Shown here piece after piece: positions 13,831 through 26,840 of a DNA stretch of 64,000 nt. Both the position numbers and the translations under genes were made by a program. The stretch's first letter is position 1. The number at the start of each line of letters is the position of its first letter. The notes below the pieces were generated by a model that was not told the DNA's origin, ran no database searches, and saw nothing but the letters and a program-made list of their open reading frames with translations. The stretch spans positions 5,355,045 to 5,419,044 of the forward strand of contig NC_079892.1 of NCBI RefSeq assembly GCF_024868665.1, in the 5' to 3' direction. Source of the stretch: Triplophysa rosa (Eukaryota > Chordata > Actinopteri > Cypriniformes > Nemacheilidae).

Positions 13831-14943
13831 ACTCGAAACTATTATAATCGTCGTTGTTTAAACATGTTAAGATGTAATCGACTTGAGCTTACATGTTGTT
13901 ACTACCTGCTAAAAAAAACATAGAACCTTGTCAAATAAAAATGTAATGGTTTTAATGGTTATAATGGGTATTATATTGGTTTTAACTGAAACCATAATGG
14001 TGTCTACTGGTATGTGATGAATTCTATTGGTGGGATTTTATCTGGGAGATGGAAACAAACAGAACACCAATAAATCATTTTGTAATACGACACAAAATGG
14101 AATTTTGCAATGGGAAAAACTAATGGTTCATAATGGTATTTGACCATCTGTGATGGTTTCTATTGCTTTTTTCATCAGGGTCCTCCTCACACTCATCTGC
14201 TAATTTGCTAAGTAGCATCTAAACAACTCGCACGACACTCCAACACAACACAACCCCAGGATTAAACTATTTCGCTGTTAAATGAAATGCAACCTAAGCC
14301 ACGTCTATCATTTAGCAAAATGACAGTTTTATCTTGCGTTCGCACTCCTACGCTCGGCTTGTGGCTGGCAATCACTGGATCAGAGTTTATTCCCAGAAAG
14401 TTCTGGAAGAGTCGAGTGGGATAAAATAAGTTGCAAGCAACACAACACTCTGCTTACTCATAGCAGTCAGCGTTATCTCGCCTGGGCAGCACACAGTAAT
14501 ACTGGCTTATGTCTAGCCGTGTAAAAATCTAAAACATACGTGACAATGCTATTGTACCGTTCAGGTAGTTTTGCCAAGTGAGGACAGAGAATTTTCGGGT
14601 GACGACTGCAGTTTTATTCACATATATATTAATTTGTCCCCGGGCAAGAGTTGGCAAGAGAATAGAGCTTTTTTCCTGACAGCAGGAAATGGGCTGGACT
14701 CAAAAAAAAAACATATGGCAGCAGTCTGCAGTGTTATCTGAGGTAAAAATGAACATTTGGTACACACCGAAACACAACGCTTCGATGATTTTGCCATGAA
14801 GTCATTCCTAAAGCAATTATGACTGAATTTAAGACTTAGCTAACAATTTAGAGCGTTTTGTTCTCAATTACATCCGCTTGCACAGAACATCAAGCAAGCA
14901 TCTTAACCAATTTCACATGTAATGACTCTACCAAATAGCTTAA

Positions 14944-15175
14944 AGCAACAGTACGCCCCCGAAAAAAGAAAATAGGCATAAATTACTCACCCTCATGTCA
15001 TTTTGAACCTGCATGTCACTTGAAGAATATTCAAATGAAAGTGGGACAGGGCCATGGAAATGCATCATGAAACGAAATTCATACCCTTTTGTAACAACAT
15101 GAGGGTAAATAGCTGATTTTTTTTCATTTTTCGTTCAAATATTCCATTAGCATAGTTAAATAACACTTGTAGTCC
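14944..15175. repeat. worn foldback-type repeat
   Basis: AAATTACTCACCCTCATGTC near 14980 and AACAACATGAGGGTAAAT near 15092 are inverted, as in the other foldback repeats, but the AAGATATTTTGA arm is lost. A related fragment lies at 15460-15560. Confidence 0.5.
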
Positions 15176-15620
15176 ACTTTATTTCCAACACAAAGATTCA
15201 CTTTCTGATAATAATAAGCATTGCATTTATCCTTTCAAAATAAGAGCAAAAAAAACTATCCGTGAACTCTGCGGTGCAATTGACAGGTTTTGGGGAGTAA
15301 AGTCTATAAAGACCTATTCAAACAAGCTCTCAAATTTAGTCCTGATAAAAATCACAGCATGCTTGAGTAAATGCATAATTACGTAAAATGGCAAGACTTC
15401 TCAAAAATGTCAAATCTTCACAGAAAGTGCCTATTAAGTCTGTTTGTGGATAAAAGAACAGTTCATCCAAAAATAAAGTCTCATTTACTCACCACTATGT
15501 TATTCCTCTCTTTCTTTCTTCAGCAGAATGCTGAAAAATATTCTGGGCACACCTTTCCTTAGAATGAAAGTGAATGGGGACTGGAGCACTTTAAGTCAAA
15601 AATAACAAAAAGGGGCATTG

Positions 15621-16136
15621 AAGGTCCAGTGTATGAAATGAAGCGGCATCTAGTGGTGAGGTTACGCATTAAAACCAATAGCTCACTCCACCCCTGCCTT
15701 TTGAATACTATGATGGCAGACACAGAACTAAGATGTCGTCACGTTTTCGCTTCTTTGCCGAAGGTAGGCATGTGCCGGTGTTCGGTAATACGGTACACCA
15801 CGGTAGTGAAAATGCACGGTTGTGTTATTGCGGGCACGTCAAATCACCGTGAAGAAAAATGTGCCTTATCTTTTCCTTTGACTGGATGAAATAACACTAC
15901 GTTTATGCTGCGAATGCATCATACTAAACAATTATTTTGATTTGAAGTTGAAGATGAAACGCAACACAATCGTATCTTGTTGTGGGTGTATGTAGATAGA
16001 AATAGCTCATTCTAAGGTAATAACAACATATCGTTTCATTATGTAAGGTCTTTATACACCTCTAAACACATGGTTATGTTTACTATACTGCATTTCTGTC
16101 AATAGATCACGCAAAAAATTACACAGTGGACCTTTA
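15621..16136 (+). mobile_element. GGTCCAGTGT-family MITE, copy 2, with a replaced core
   Basis: Begins AAGGTCCAGTGTATGAAATG and ends ACAGTGGACCTTTAAA. Both arms match the other copies, but between about 15765 and 15980 the usual core is replaced by unrelated sequence carrying CGGTAATACGGTACACCACG. Total 516 bp against about 370 for the intact copy. Confidence 0.7.
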
Positions 16137-18992
16137 AAGTACCAAAAAGTGGTCCGTGTGCACTACACCCCAAGTGTCCTACAGTCATGATAGGTGAGAA
16201 ACAAGCAACAAACTTTACTTTTTTTAACCAGAAAGGCTGACTCATTTTAGACTCAGCATTTACAGTCCGAATACATGAAGCATGCAGGGCTGTATTCACA
16301 GGATTTACTTATTTATTTAGTATTATCTGAGACATTTGCTGAGAAATAACATTTGCTTTCCATACGTCAGCACGCCGACTAGTGTCCAGAAGGACACCAG
16401 ATGCTACGTGATTCATTTAAATTGAGCTGCTAAAGTCTTTATTAATCCAGGTAGACGTACACTGCTTTGTGAAATTTAGTCATATGCAACCGCGCTGTTT
16501 TCCATCTGTCTGGACACTTTATAGACTTGCTTCATAAAGGACACGAGTCGTGCCGCAAAGCGTCTTCAGCAAATAGAAAACAAAGGTCAGTTGCTTATGA
16601 AAAAATTCTTCCAGTTGTTCATTCTGCGCAATTTCCTGCAACTCAAGCACGCATCGCTCGTGTGTCTTAAAGGGGATAATAACTCCCAACCGTCATGTGA
16701 CTTGCGACAGGGCAAGGCCGAATCGAAGACGACTAATACAAACTATTAACCAATACTTCAATGAGGTGCCACTTCTTGTAGATTCATCGACGTGCAAAAT
16801 CGTCTCTACCCATGAAGCATGAAGGTTCCTTGACCCCTCACGAGTCACCTCATGAACGATAAGCAGAATCCTAGAAAATGAAAGGCACGTTCGAACAATT
16901 ACAGTTGAGAAATGAAGCAAGAAGGAGATGGTTCTTTGATGTGTATGTTTTCTACAATGCACCATCAATGTTTTGAAGGTGGAGCAATGGGGAGATTCAC
17001 GAAAAACATGAGTGTTTAATGGAGGATGGCGTACTGGTGACAAGGACCTTGAGATTAGACCCCGTTTCTTGTTCCCAGCCGTTGTGACTGATTAACTGCC
17101 CCCGGGATGCAATGCGTTACGCGTGCCTCGCGGTGTGTATGTTTTCTCCTGCACCCTGGTGTAAATGGAATAGATGGAACTGCCAGCCCAATCCTAATCT
17201 CGGCGCCAACAGCAGGTCCCTCAGCCTCCGACAGCCTGATAGCTTCGAGGACTAAGCACTTGTGGAACTACAAGTCCACACAGGCACTGTTTTTTCTTTA
17301 AGAGTGGGCTGAAGCTTATGAAAGTAACGCTAACCAAAAAAAGCGAAAAGGTATCTTGCATCCCATCCAATCATAAAGGATCACGGTGAGCGTGAACAGT
17401 TACGAGTCTTCGGTCAATTTCATCATCTTTCCATTCTTTCTTCCCCCCAGTAATAAATGGACCATGCTGTGCTCTCTCAAAAAGATAAGCTCAGAATAGT
17501 ATTCTCTCACCATCTCTTTCTGTCAGCTTTGATTTGCTGGATGCCTCGCTGTGTGCATTGAGAATTCTGTCTTAAAGCAAGTGCGAAACCGCATAACTGA
17601 ACACTCTACGTAAGTGCAAAAACAAATCTTTTCCTCGTGTTGTTACATCCCTCGAAACTTCCAATCCAATGTGGAACAAATGCATCTTGATTGCGTACTC
17701 CAAGGCGACTGGTTAATTTACAACGGGGCTCGGGACGCAACCTTCACGCATATCGGACGAAGCTGGTCAACAAGAAACATTAAATTAAATTCTGAATGTA
17801 TAATGGTACCCAAAAAACGGCTTTAGAATTTAGGGCGCGTGGAGAGAGATGCGAATGCCCGTTAGATTAACTGACATTTTTGACCTAGCTTCCCGCATCA
17901 ATAAGTAACACATCTGCTTCCACGAAAGCCATTACAACCCCATTGACGTTTTTTTCGTAGCATAGATAATCAATACCTCGAATTTATAGTCCCTTCGAAA
18001 AAATAATCAACATACATCACCGTGTTGATAACAGGGGGATGTTGTTTTCAAATGCAAGCGTGACCTGTGGAACACAAACGGATAGATTATATAAACCAGA
18101 AGGTCAGATGCTCAATATGGATCAAGCATCGCCCCCGGGAGACGTCGCACTTCAAGGTGTTGGTTACGTTTCATTTTCTGTGTGCGGTATAGATAGTGAC
18201 ACCTCGGTCTGAATCAATCAGCTGATGTCAGTGGTTGTGCTCTTTTACTCGATGACAATCGGACTACTGCATCATCTCACCCCTGGCTTTGGCCACCGAC
18301 AGCTACAGCTCTGTATAAGAGCGCTTAGATAGATGTCCCCGAGCCACAATCATTCATTCCGGATGCGGGGGCGCCACTAGCTTCACCCCTCCGCCATTGC
18401 ACTCCCTCTTTCTCATTTAAAACCCCCTTATCCTGTGTTTGTCTTTAAGGGTGACATACAGGAGCTTATGAGAACGTGAGAGCTCACTTTGAGAAATTGT
18501 CATGCAATGAGGCCTCCGCGTGTGAAAAATGCTTCCATTCAGCGGGCCTGCGGGTCTGTCTGATGAGCGGTCACACATCACACTGGTCAATATCAAAAGG
18601 TTATTGATTGTTGGCTCACATCATGGCTTCTTAGCCTCTTAAAAAAAACAATGTGGGCTGAAACGCAAAATATCCCAAAACACTGAGTTGTAGATTATGG
18701 TTTTCTAAGAAACAACACCATAAAAGGTTGTTGGTCAGAACGCATAAACACTGCGAAATCAAGGGTTTATCAGTCCCTTGCACTGCTATGCCAAAACAAA
18801 TGGCTGTAATATAAAAAATAAAAAATGGAAATTAATGATAGAAAATAGTATTTTAATGTAATGCGAACACTATTTTTTATTTTGAACTGAACACTATTTT
18901 GAACTGAAATACAAGCATTTTGATCTTTTCAAACACTTTTTTCAAGAACTAGCTTTTATACAAATTATGTGATATTAGCCATCCTGAGTTCC

Positions 18993-19274
18993 TTAAAGTG
19001 ATATTTCACCCAAAAATACATACAAATATTTTGAGAAATGTCTCAAAAATAAAAAGTCTGTCATCATGTATTCACACTCATGTTGTTTAAAATCAGTATG
19101 ACTCTCTTTCTTCTGTGGAACATAAAAGAAGATATTTTGAGAAATGTCTCAGTGGTTTTGTGTCCATACAATGGAGGTCAATGGAGGTTCTGTAGAAAAA
19201 AAGTCAGACAGATTTGGAATAACATGAAGGTGAGAAAATGATGAACATTTTTATTTTGGGGTGAATTGTCACTT
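18993..19274. repeat. foldback repeat, triple cluster member 1
   Basis: Palindromic element with arms of the type TTCACCCAAAAAT...GAAGATATTTTGA and the inverse. Edges TTAAAGTGATATTTCACCC and GGGGTGAATTGTCACTT. It resembles the fish foldback MITE called Angel in the literature; this name is from memory. Confidence 0.75.
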
Positions 19275-19585
19275 AAAAGTGATAGTTCACCCAAAAGGAA
19301 AAATTCTGCCATCATTTACTTCAAACCTTTATGACTTTATTTCTTCCGCAGAACACAAAAGAAGATATTTTGAAGAAATTTGGTAATCGAAACAGCACTG
19401 GAGCCTCATTCGCTTCTATTGTACGGACCAAAACCAATGGAAGTGAAGGTCCAGTTAACAATATTTTTCAAAATATCTTCTTTTCTGTTCGGCGGAAGAA
19501 AGAAAGTCATACCGGTTTGAAATGACAAAAGGGTGAGTAAATGATGACAGAATTTTTCTTTTTGGGTGAACTATTGTATCACTTT
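19275..19585. repeat. foldback repeat, triple cluster member 2
   Basis: Edges AAAAGTGATAGTTCACCC and GGGTGAACTATTGTATCACTT. Both arms contain an AAGATATTTTGAAGAAAT type motif or its inverse. It is bracketed by members 1 and 3. Confidence 0.75.
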
Positions 19586-19832
19586 AAAGTGACCATTTAC
19601 CCAAAAATAAAAAATGTCATCATTTTCTCACCTTCATGTTATTCCAAACCTGTCTGACTTTTTTTCTACACAACCTCCAGTGACCTCCACTGTATGGAAC
19701 CAAAACCACTGAGACATTTCTCAAAATATCTTCTTTTATGTTCCACAGAAGAAAGAGAGTCATACTGATTTTAAACAACATGAGTGTGAATACATGACAG
19801 ACTTTTTATTTTTGGTCAACTGTCCCTTTAAG
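19583..19832. repeat. foldback repeat, triple cluster member 3, inverted copy of member 1
   Basis: The reverse complement matches member 1 over most of its length, including CACACTCATGTTGTTTAAAA and GACTCTCTTTCTTCTGTGGA. Confidence 0.8.
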
Positions 19833-21588
19833 GTTTCCAGCCCTGAGCTAGAGGTCCCATATACTGTAGATCTGCATCCAGACTGCAAAGCTGCCCAGTC
19901 ATGAGTATTAAACTCAAAAGCCATCATCTGTGCTAAAGCACATGGCCTCAGAGACCGAGAGAGAGAGAGGGCCAGTGAGGAGGAGGTGAAGATGGTGGGG
20001 GTTTGGCTGAGGTAAGCCGGCTGTGGTCACAGCTAGCCCAACGGAATGATGAACAGCACACACCGATACCCATTTGTCTTCTACCTGTCTGCCTCCAGCA
20101 CACGGGGGCCTCCACAATATGTCACTGTCGCCAGCTGGACCGCCCCCATGCATCAAAACACTTTAATACAGCTCAGCCCACTTCCTCCCAGGTTTCAGAT
20201 CACGGACAGGAAGCCGCCCGCATCCTGCATGTTCACAACATGTATGACGCGTACGAATCAATCTGTGCTCTGGTTTCGTTTTGTGCGGTATGATCTACCG
20301 AGTAACGACTGAAATCCCGTTGGGAATGAACATCATGCATGCTGTCTCAGGATTCAGAAAGGGAAGAAAGAATGTTTTCGACACTTCAACTGGTTTTCAA
20401 CCTGTCTGAGGAGGAGAACGAGAAACAAACAAATGAAAGGAAAAGCAAACAACGAACGAATGGCTGCAGGCGAAAATAGGCCAAACATTTCCAGTTTCCA
20501 GAGGAAGACGAAAAACAAAGCCTCTTTAGAAAGCAAGAACTGTTTTTAGTGTAATGTACGAGGTGAAGGCTAGACGTGGTGTAAAACTCAACTGAGACGT
20601 AAAGACAGAGAATTTTATATTGTACAATGTAAACATCTCGGTATAATGAACGTATATTTTGGGTAAAAGGAAGTAACAAATAAAAGAAATCGAATTCAAG
20701 GTCATTTAAAAGTAAGAAACGCACAACACTACGGCCAACTTTCCCTTTCCGCAGCAGGTGGCATTTTTGAAAACACAAGCCAGGCAGCAAGTACCTTGAG
20801 AATAAAGCTGAACTTGCGTCAGCTCCACCACCAGCCGAACAGGGTCAGGCTATCTCAAATTTCCTGTCTGAGGAGGGCAAGGGTACTTCACGCCCCAAGA
20901 ACAGCCAGAGAAAGCGTACCTTGCCGGGGCCAAATATTCCACCGCTTCTTTCACTTTATGGGGCTGAAACATGTCCATTGATGTGACAGTATTGTACTCC
21001 ATGTCCCTGACAGGGGTAAAGAATATCCCAGCTGGGTTATTTCATTACCTGAAAGCTGTCACGATAGAGTCCTGAAGTGTCAGTAACAGGCAAAAAGTTG
21101 CTGAAGTGCATTAGCGTTCGGAGTGCTGCTGGGCACAGCTGAAACTTTGACTTGCCTCGTCATGGTCACCAAGTAAATTTGGGCCTGGGTGAAAAAAATC
21201 GAAAACTTTTAAAAATAAAAACGTGTTAGGTCTTGGGTGATATCATCCTATCAAACTGAAGGAAAAATTTGGTTTTAGTCGCGTTTTGTTGAGTGGTTAC
21301 CTTAGCTTACTAGTTATAAATGTCAAGGCCAAATTTCTTCTGAATTCTGATTAACTAATTGAGAGAAAAGGACACAGCTTTCCAAGAATAGCGTTTAGAA
21401 ATAAAGCATGCAAGGTGAACTCGTGCGATATGGCAAGACTCACGGCACTGAAATCTTTTACGAATTGAACTTCACTTCCTAGTTTAAAGTGAAAAAAAAT
21501 TCTGAAGGGTATTTTTCTTACTGTTAATTGTACAATATTGTAAAATATTTGTGCCAAGTAGGGGTGTCACAATTAGGGCTGTCACAAT

Positions 21589-22113
21589 TAGGGCTGTCAA
21601 ACGATTATTCGCGACTAGTCACATGCAAAATAAACGTTTTTGTTTACATAATATGTGCGTGTATAATAATTATGTAGATATAAATACACACACATGCATG
21701 CATAATTGTAGAAAAAATTATATATTTTTTTATATACAGTATATAATATACATAATATGTCTAAATATAAAAATGTATATACTGTACACATGTAAATATT
21801 TCTTAAATATATACATGTATGTGTGGAATATATATATATATATACACTCACCTAAAGGATTATTAGGAACACCTGTTCAATTTCTCATTAATGCAATTAT
21901 CTAATCAACCAATCACATGGCAGTTGCTTCAATGCATTTAGGGGTGTGGTCCTGGTCAAGACATAACACCGTATTAGTATGGTGTTCCTAATAATCCTTT
22001 AGGTGAGTGTATATATATATATACACATACATACATACATACATACATATTATGTCAACAAAAACTTTTATTTTGCATACGATTAGTCGCGAAAAAATCA
22101 TTTGACAGCCCTA
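21589..22113. mobile_element. GGGCTGTCAA-family element, interrupted by a MITE
   Basis: Inverted ends TAGGGCTGTCAA and TTGACAGCCCTA, with subterminal copies of a GCATxxAAAATAAAAGTTTTTGTTxACATAATA-like motif on both sides. Flanks GTCACAAT (21581-21588) and GTGACAAT (22114-22121) suggest an 8-bp target duplication with one mismatch. A 15-bp block (TCACAATTAGGGCTG) is duplicated in tandem at the left edge. Confidence 0.75.
21845..22009. mobile_element. 165-bp MITE with about 30-bp inverted repeats inserted at TA
   Basis: Left end CACTCACCTAAAGGATTATT and right end AATAATCCTTTAGGTGAGTG are inverted copies that continue to about 30 bp. The flanks are TA on both sides, within a TA-rich stretch, as for Tc1/mariner-type insertions. 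It sits inside a larger element (21589-22113). Confidence 0.85.
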
Positions 22114-22689
22114 GTGACAATATACCGGTATCGACGGTAACCGTGATATTATAAACCATGATTATAAATATCATGTTTATATTATGTGATAATATACCAA
22201 AATTTTAAACGTGCTAAACAATTTACTATAAGACCCACAATGGTTACAAACTCTCTCTCCGCTTCCCTACACTCTTTTTTTGTGCGATTTATTAACCAAA
22301 ATTCAAGATTAATTTCACCTAAAGCATTATTTGCTTTTTTTAATATCACAGTAATATTGTTAATGTATATTCTTTTGCCCACGATATCAATGTTGTGAAA
22401 ATCTGGTGATACCGTGACATTGTTCATTTTTAACAACAAAAAGGAAAGCAGCTTTAAATAAGAAATTAAAAAACGTGAATCATCAGTATAAATCAAGTAA
22501 TGTTTATAATTACAGCCACAGATTGTGTGAACAATCAGACGAGTTATAAAATTGCCACAGCTTACCCACCAAGGTCATTTCCCAAGCAAATATTGCTGGG
22601 CAGTCATTCACCTTCTTAAAGGAATTTTTTGGAAAACACACTTAAACATGTCAAGACATTGTGGGTGAAAAGATTTCGACAATACAAGC

Positions 22690-22960
22690 AAGCAAAATAA
22701 ACAAGAAAATAAAATAAAATAAATGCTTTTAATTTATAATGAAAAATATTTTTATATATTATCTATATTAAATAAGGATTCATTTTTTCAACAACAACAA
22801 AAAATACAAATGAATAAGATAATTTTGTTAAACTGAATGAAATTTTTGAAACAAAACAAAACAAAATAAAAATGTAAATGCTTTTAATTCATAATTAAAA
22901 TTAGTTTGACATATTATCTATATTAAATATGTTTTTTTCCCACAATACAATATAAATTTA
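22690..22960. repeat. tandem duplication of about 165 bp
   Basis: AAATGCTTTTAATTTATAAT...ATTATCTATATTAAATA at 22720-22775 recurs at 22875-22930 with AAATGCTTTTAATTCATAAT. Diverged. Confidence 0.6.
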
Positions 22961-24541
22961 ACAGATTGTTAAAGATCTTTGTTGATACAGTTTAAAACTA
23001 GACTCATTTTGTGGTAGGTTAATTTTATGTTGGACAACCGTTTATGTACCATATCTAAAAGTTCCTACATCAAAGCAACATTTGTGTATCTAATGCCTTA
23101 TAAAAAAGTAATGGGTCAGCACAGTACGGCATTAATGGAATGAGCAATGAACCAACAGATGTGATTATTACCTCAAACCCCACACTTCACTCATTCGGTG
23201 ATCTAACATGCCTATGAAATCAGCTTTAAACTTCAATCACCTCTCAAAGCTTATACATTAAAATTAGACATCACACCCTTCAAGTTCCCACAAGTCACAG
23301 CGGTCAAACAAGGGCTAATTCAATTTCAGACACGATTAAACTTCATCTTCGGTTGGCGTCTTGCATTAGAACTAACAAAGAACGATTTACTGTTTGTTTA
23401 TTGGTTCATTTTGCCCGGTCCTTAGTCAAGCAAATAGGCCGATCTTGTTTGCATCCAACACCATGTTAGCCCACACAAGCGCTGGCGCCTTATGAGAGAC
23501 CTCATTTGCTGATTCGTCGCAGTAAGAGAATACGCTGGCATATGTCCGCTCGACTGTGATGAGCTCAGCCTGGTCAATGCCAACCGTCAGCCTGATGATT
23601 CATGCGAGTCATTCGCCCTAAATGGCCGAAATGTGCCAAGCTGACGTTGGCCCGGAGAATAGTTATCAAATATGTTCTGTGAATCAGCGAATCACGTACA
23701 GCGGTGCTGAATACATTTAAAAATAAGATCGATTACGTTTCCATTTTATGCTCACATACTTTCCTGTCTCTGTTGGATGTTAGAAATGAAAATAGATGTT
23801 TCTCTTCCATCTAATGAAGAAAACGTGACATCAAAACTAAATGTGTACTACAAATATCTGTTGATTGTAATGCACGCAACAGGAGACGTATAGCTGATGT
23901 GATTCAAACGAGAGCCTACGATGTCAAACCCACTATTTAATCTGACAGTACTGAAAGCCACAGAGAGATGAAAACATCAGAGCACATGGGTTTGTTCACA
24001 ACAACGCTTGTTTTGTCCCATGCCGGGCTGACGCAAGAGTACGTAATCACACCCCCCACGTGTTGCTCGCTCTCTCTTTGAGATAACAGCGAACGCAAAG
24101 ATGGCGTTTGTCTCAAGTCGCATCCGTTTAAATCTCCTCATCCCTGTAGTCGACGAACGCCGAACAGGATTGTCTTTTTCCAATTTCAGACAGGAGGAAC
24201 AATCGCCACTGAGATCTCGCCGCACGCTAATGCTACGTGCTACATTAACGGCGCCGAGGGAGCCAAACTTCGCTGTTTTATCTTCGCTCCAACCAACTAC
24301 AAAAATGAGTACGTTTATGTGTCTCCCAGGGTGCTTTGTTGGAGAGATGGAAAAAAGTACACAAAAAAACAATAGCTGTGTTGTGCCCTGCGTAAAAGAA
24401 ACAACTTGCTGGTCTCTTAACCTTGCCAAACTGGTGTCTAGTTAGTCAACCAGATCTTCCCTATTTGTCTAGTACAAAATCCTTAAAAATAAGCAGTCAA
24501 AACAGGCTAACCATCTTGGTTTATACTATTTTAAAAACTTT

Positions 24542-24677
24542 CCCTGTTGAGAAAACCAACATATGCTGGGTTAGGTATGTTTTGATGCTGGTTTGACCAG
24601 CTTAAACCAGCCAAGGACCAGCACAAGACCAGCATCAAAACATACCAAACCATCATATGCTGTTTTTTTCAACAGGG
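24542..24677. mobile_element. 136-bp palindromic MITE with CCCTGTTGA ends
   Basis: The left arm CCCTGTTGAGAAAACCAACA with ATATGCTGGGTTAGGTATGT is mirrored by the right arm ACATACCAAACCATCATATG ending TTTTTCAACAGGG. The loop contains CTTAAACCAGCCAAGG. Confidence 0.8.
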
Positions 24678-24820
24678 TTAGATGACAAACAACGCTTTAA
24701 ACAACATTTAAAGTAAATAATAGGCATTGTGTTCAATGGGCGAAAATCTTTAAAAATCTGTATTGCATTGTATAAATTTACAAACCAATTGATTTACTCA
24801 GTAATGTGTGAATGCAAACT

Positions 24821-25110
24821 TAAAGGGATAGCTCACTCAAAAATGAACATTTTTAAATCATTTATTCACTCTCATGTCATTCCAACCCTGTATGAGTTTC
24901 TTATTTCTGCAGAACATGAGATATTTTGAAAAACATTGATAACCAAACAATATTAGCCCCCATTGACTTCCATCGTATTGACACAAAACAACACATTTCC
25001 CAAAATATCTTCTTTTGTCTTCCATAGAAGTAAGAGTCATACAGGTTTTGAATGACATTGGAATGAATAAATGTTGGCCGAATTTTATTTTTAGATGAAC
25101 TATCCCTTTA
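24821..25110. repeat. foldback repeat copy
   Basis: Edges TAAAGGGATAGCTCACTC and GATGAACTATCCCTTTA are inverted. The interior carries the AAAATATCTTCTTTTGTCTTC motif and the CCATTGACTTCCAT hinge. Confidence 0.75.
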
Positions 25111-26597
25111 TCAGCCATATAATCGGATTATATTATGATTTCACTGCATTAGTATTTTAAAATGTATAATACTATTAAAAAGTGCATCACAACAACCACA
25201 ACGAATGCTGCCGTCTGATTTTTATAAACACATTTTTACAGTGTTTACGGTTTAAAGGCGTTCAACAAAAAACATCAGGCTCCCTGACCTACATTGCCGA
25301 TATTTCCCTTCAAAATTTCTACAGTCTACGATGTATTTGATGGAAGCAAATGTGACCTTTTCACACCCCGTCATTTCCATTTCAAAGGGCCTGCAACACT
25401 GCTGTATTTATATCTATGCAATACTGCATTACCATATAAATGAATCTGACCGAAGCGTTCATATTTAGAAGCCGTCCAATCTTAAAGGTGGGCTCCTGAG
25501 CGGTCTAAGTGAGCCGTGTCTCCGTGCGTAATGAATACTGTACTAAACCTTTCAGTTTTCAAAACATTCACAGAAATAGCAAACAACGAAATAAACAGTC
25601 TTACTGAAAAATACATAATGTACATGCTATAAACACATTAATGTTGCTTTCTGACTCCTCCAATAGCGCTTTGACGACAACAGACGCAGCGTCGCCGTTA
25701 TTGAGGCATCGAACCTTCTCCCACGTCTCTCAGACCTGTCACCAAGCAACAAGCTGACCTGAACCTCTTAATTACGACCCCACACAGGAAGGAACACCCT
25801 GCAGGTGAATTCACGCTTTGTTGAAGCGAAATCGAAATTCGGTATTGAAATTTGTGGGGGCTGCTGGGAAAACAAACAGAGCATGGATTCAAAACGAGCT
25901 TGGGATTGCTTACGCGCGTGTCGCTGGGAGGCGCACATGATTCCCTTACATACAGTAAAACTAGAGTAAAACCCGAATCTGCTTTGATTCGGATACACAA
26001 AACCCTCGGTGGTCATTTTCCAATTCCAACTTTCGAATGACAACTAAATTAAATCTACACCTTAGATTTCTACACCTTAGTTAAATCTACACCTTAGTCC
26101 GAGTTGACAAGAGGAATAAATCCTCTCGGTTTGAATGAGCACCTTTCCCTAAACTCGCCGCCCACCGATCTACACCTCCATTCTCCGAACAGACAATCTA
26201 ATACAGTTAGCATGCCCGATCAATAGCGCTCTGTACAGAAGCTCCCCGTACACGACTCCAGATAAGAGAGAAGCCACGCAACACAGGAGACCCCGGTCTC
26301 ACAACTCACTCTGCAAGGAAATCAGGTCACCGACGCTTGTGAGGAAGCTGCGAGGAGAATCGATCATTCACCCGGCTCTGAGTAGAGTGTTGATAAGCCC
26401 GGGCGAGGAGCTGGTAAATGAGAACGGCCACAACGTTGACCTCGGCATTGGTTTTACACATGTAAATACTATCTGGTCCCAAACGGCGGGGGAATACGGT
26501 GATATATGATCGATTAAAACACTGTTGCTGTTTGTCTTTTATTACAGCGTTTAATTTCAAGGGCAAAGAATGACTGTGAATGAAAGTGAATTTTCAA

Positions 26598-26840
26598 AGA
26601 TGAATATTCTTCTCCCCAAAATACAAATTCCGTCATCATTTACTCACCCATGTCATTACAAACCTGTTTGATTTTCTTTCTTCGAACATTGATAACAAAA
26701 CAACACTGGCCCACTGACTTCCATTATGGACGCAAATCCACAGACACATTTCTCAAAATATCTTCTTTTTGTTTCGAGTCACATACAGGTTTTTAACATC
26801 ACTAGGGTGAATAAATGACGTCATTTTTATATCTCTTAAA
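26598..26840. repeat. foldback repeat copy, worn, next to exon 13
   Basis: Carries CGTCATCATTTACTCACCC, the GACTTCCATTATGG hinge and TCTCAAAATATCTTCTTTTT, but the edges are degraded. It ends about 85 bases from the donor of the HPGE exon. Confidence 0.7.

Larger units (their letters stand above)
21559..22421. repeat. outer GGTGTCACAATA element split by the insertions above
   Basis: The left remnant is TAGGGGTGTCACAAT at 21559. The sequence resumes after 22113 with GTGACAATATACCGGTATCG and runs to a GATACCGTGACAT end near 22420. The joined text fits a known style of fish repeat, from memory. Exact right edge uncertain. Confidence 0.55.

Noticed and set aside
16693..17043. 116-codon minus-strand frame considered as a downstream agbl1 exon
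   Set aside because: Lacks GEDLNRQW, YCDYHGHS or other M14 motifs and has no convincing splice sites.
20386..20790. 134-codon minus-strand frame rich in Phe and Leu
   Set aside because: Low-complexity composition from A-rich DNA on the plus strand; no carboxypeptidase motif.
23977..24445. Overlapping frames of 114 and 150 codons on both strands
   Set aside because: Open on both strands with no family resemblance; likely chance in a locally GC-richer patch.
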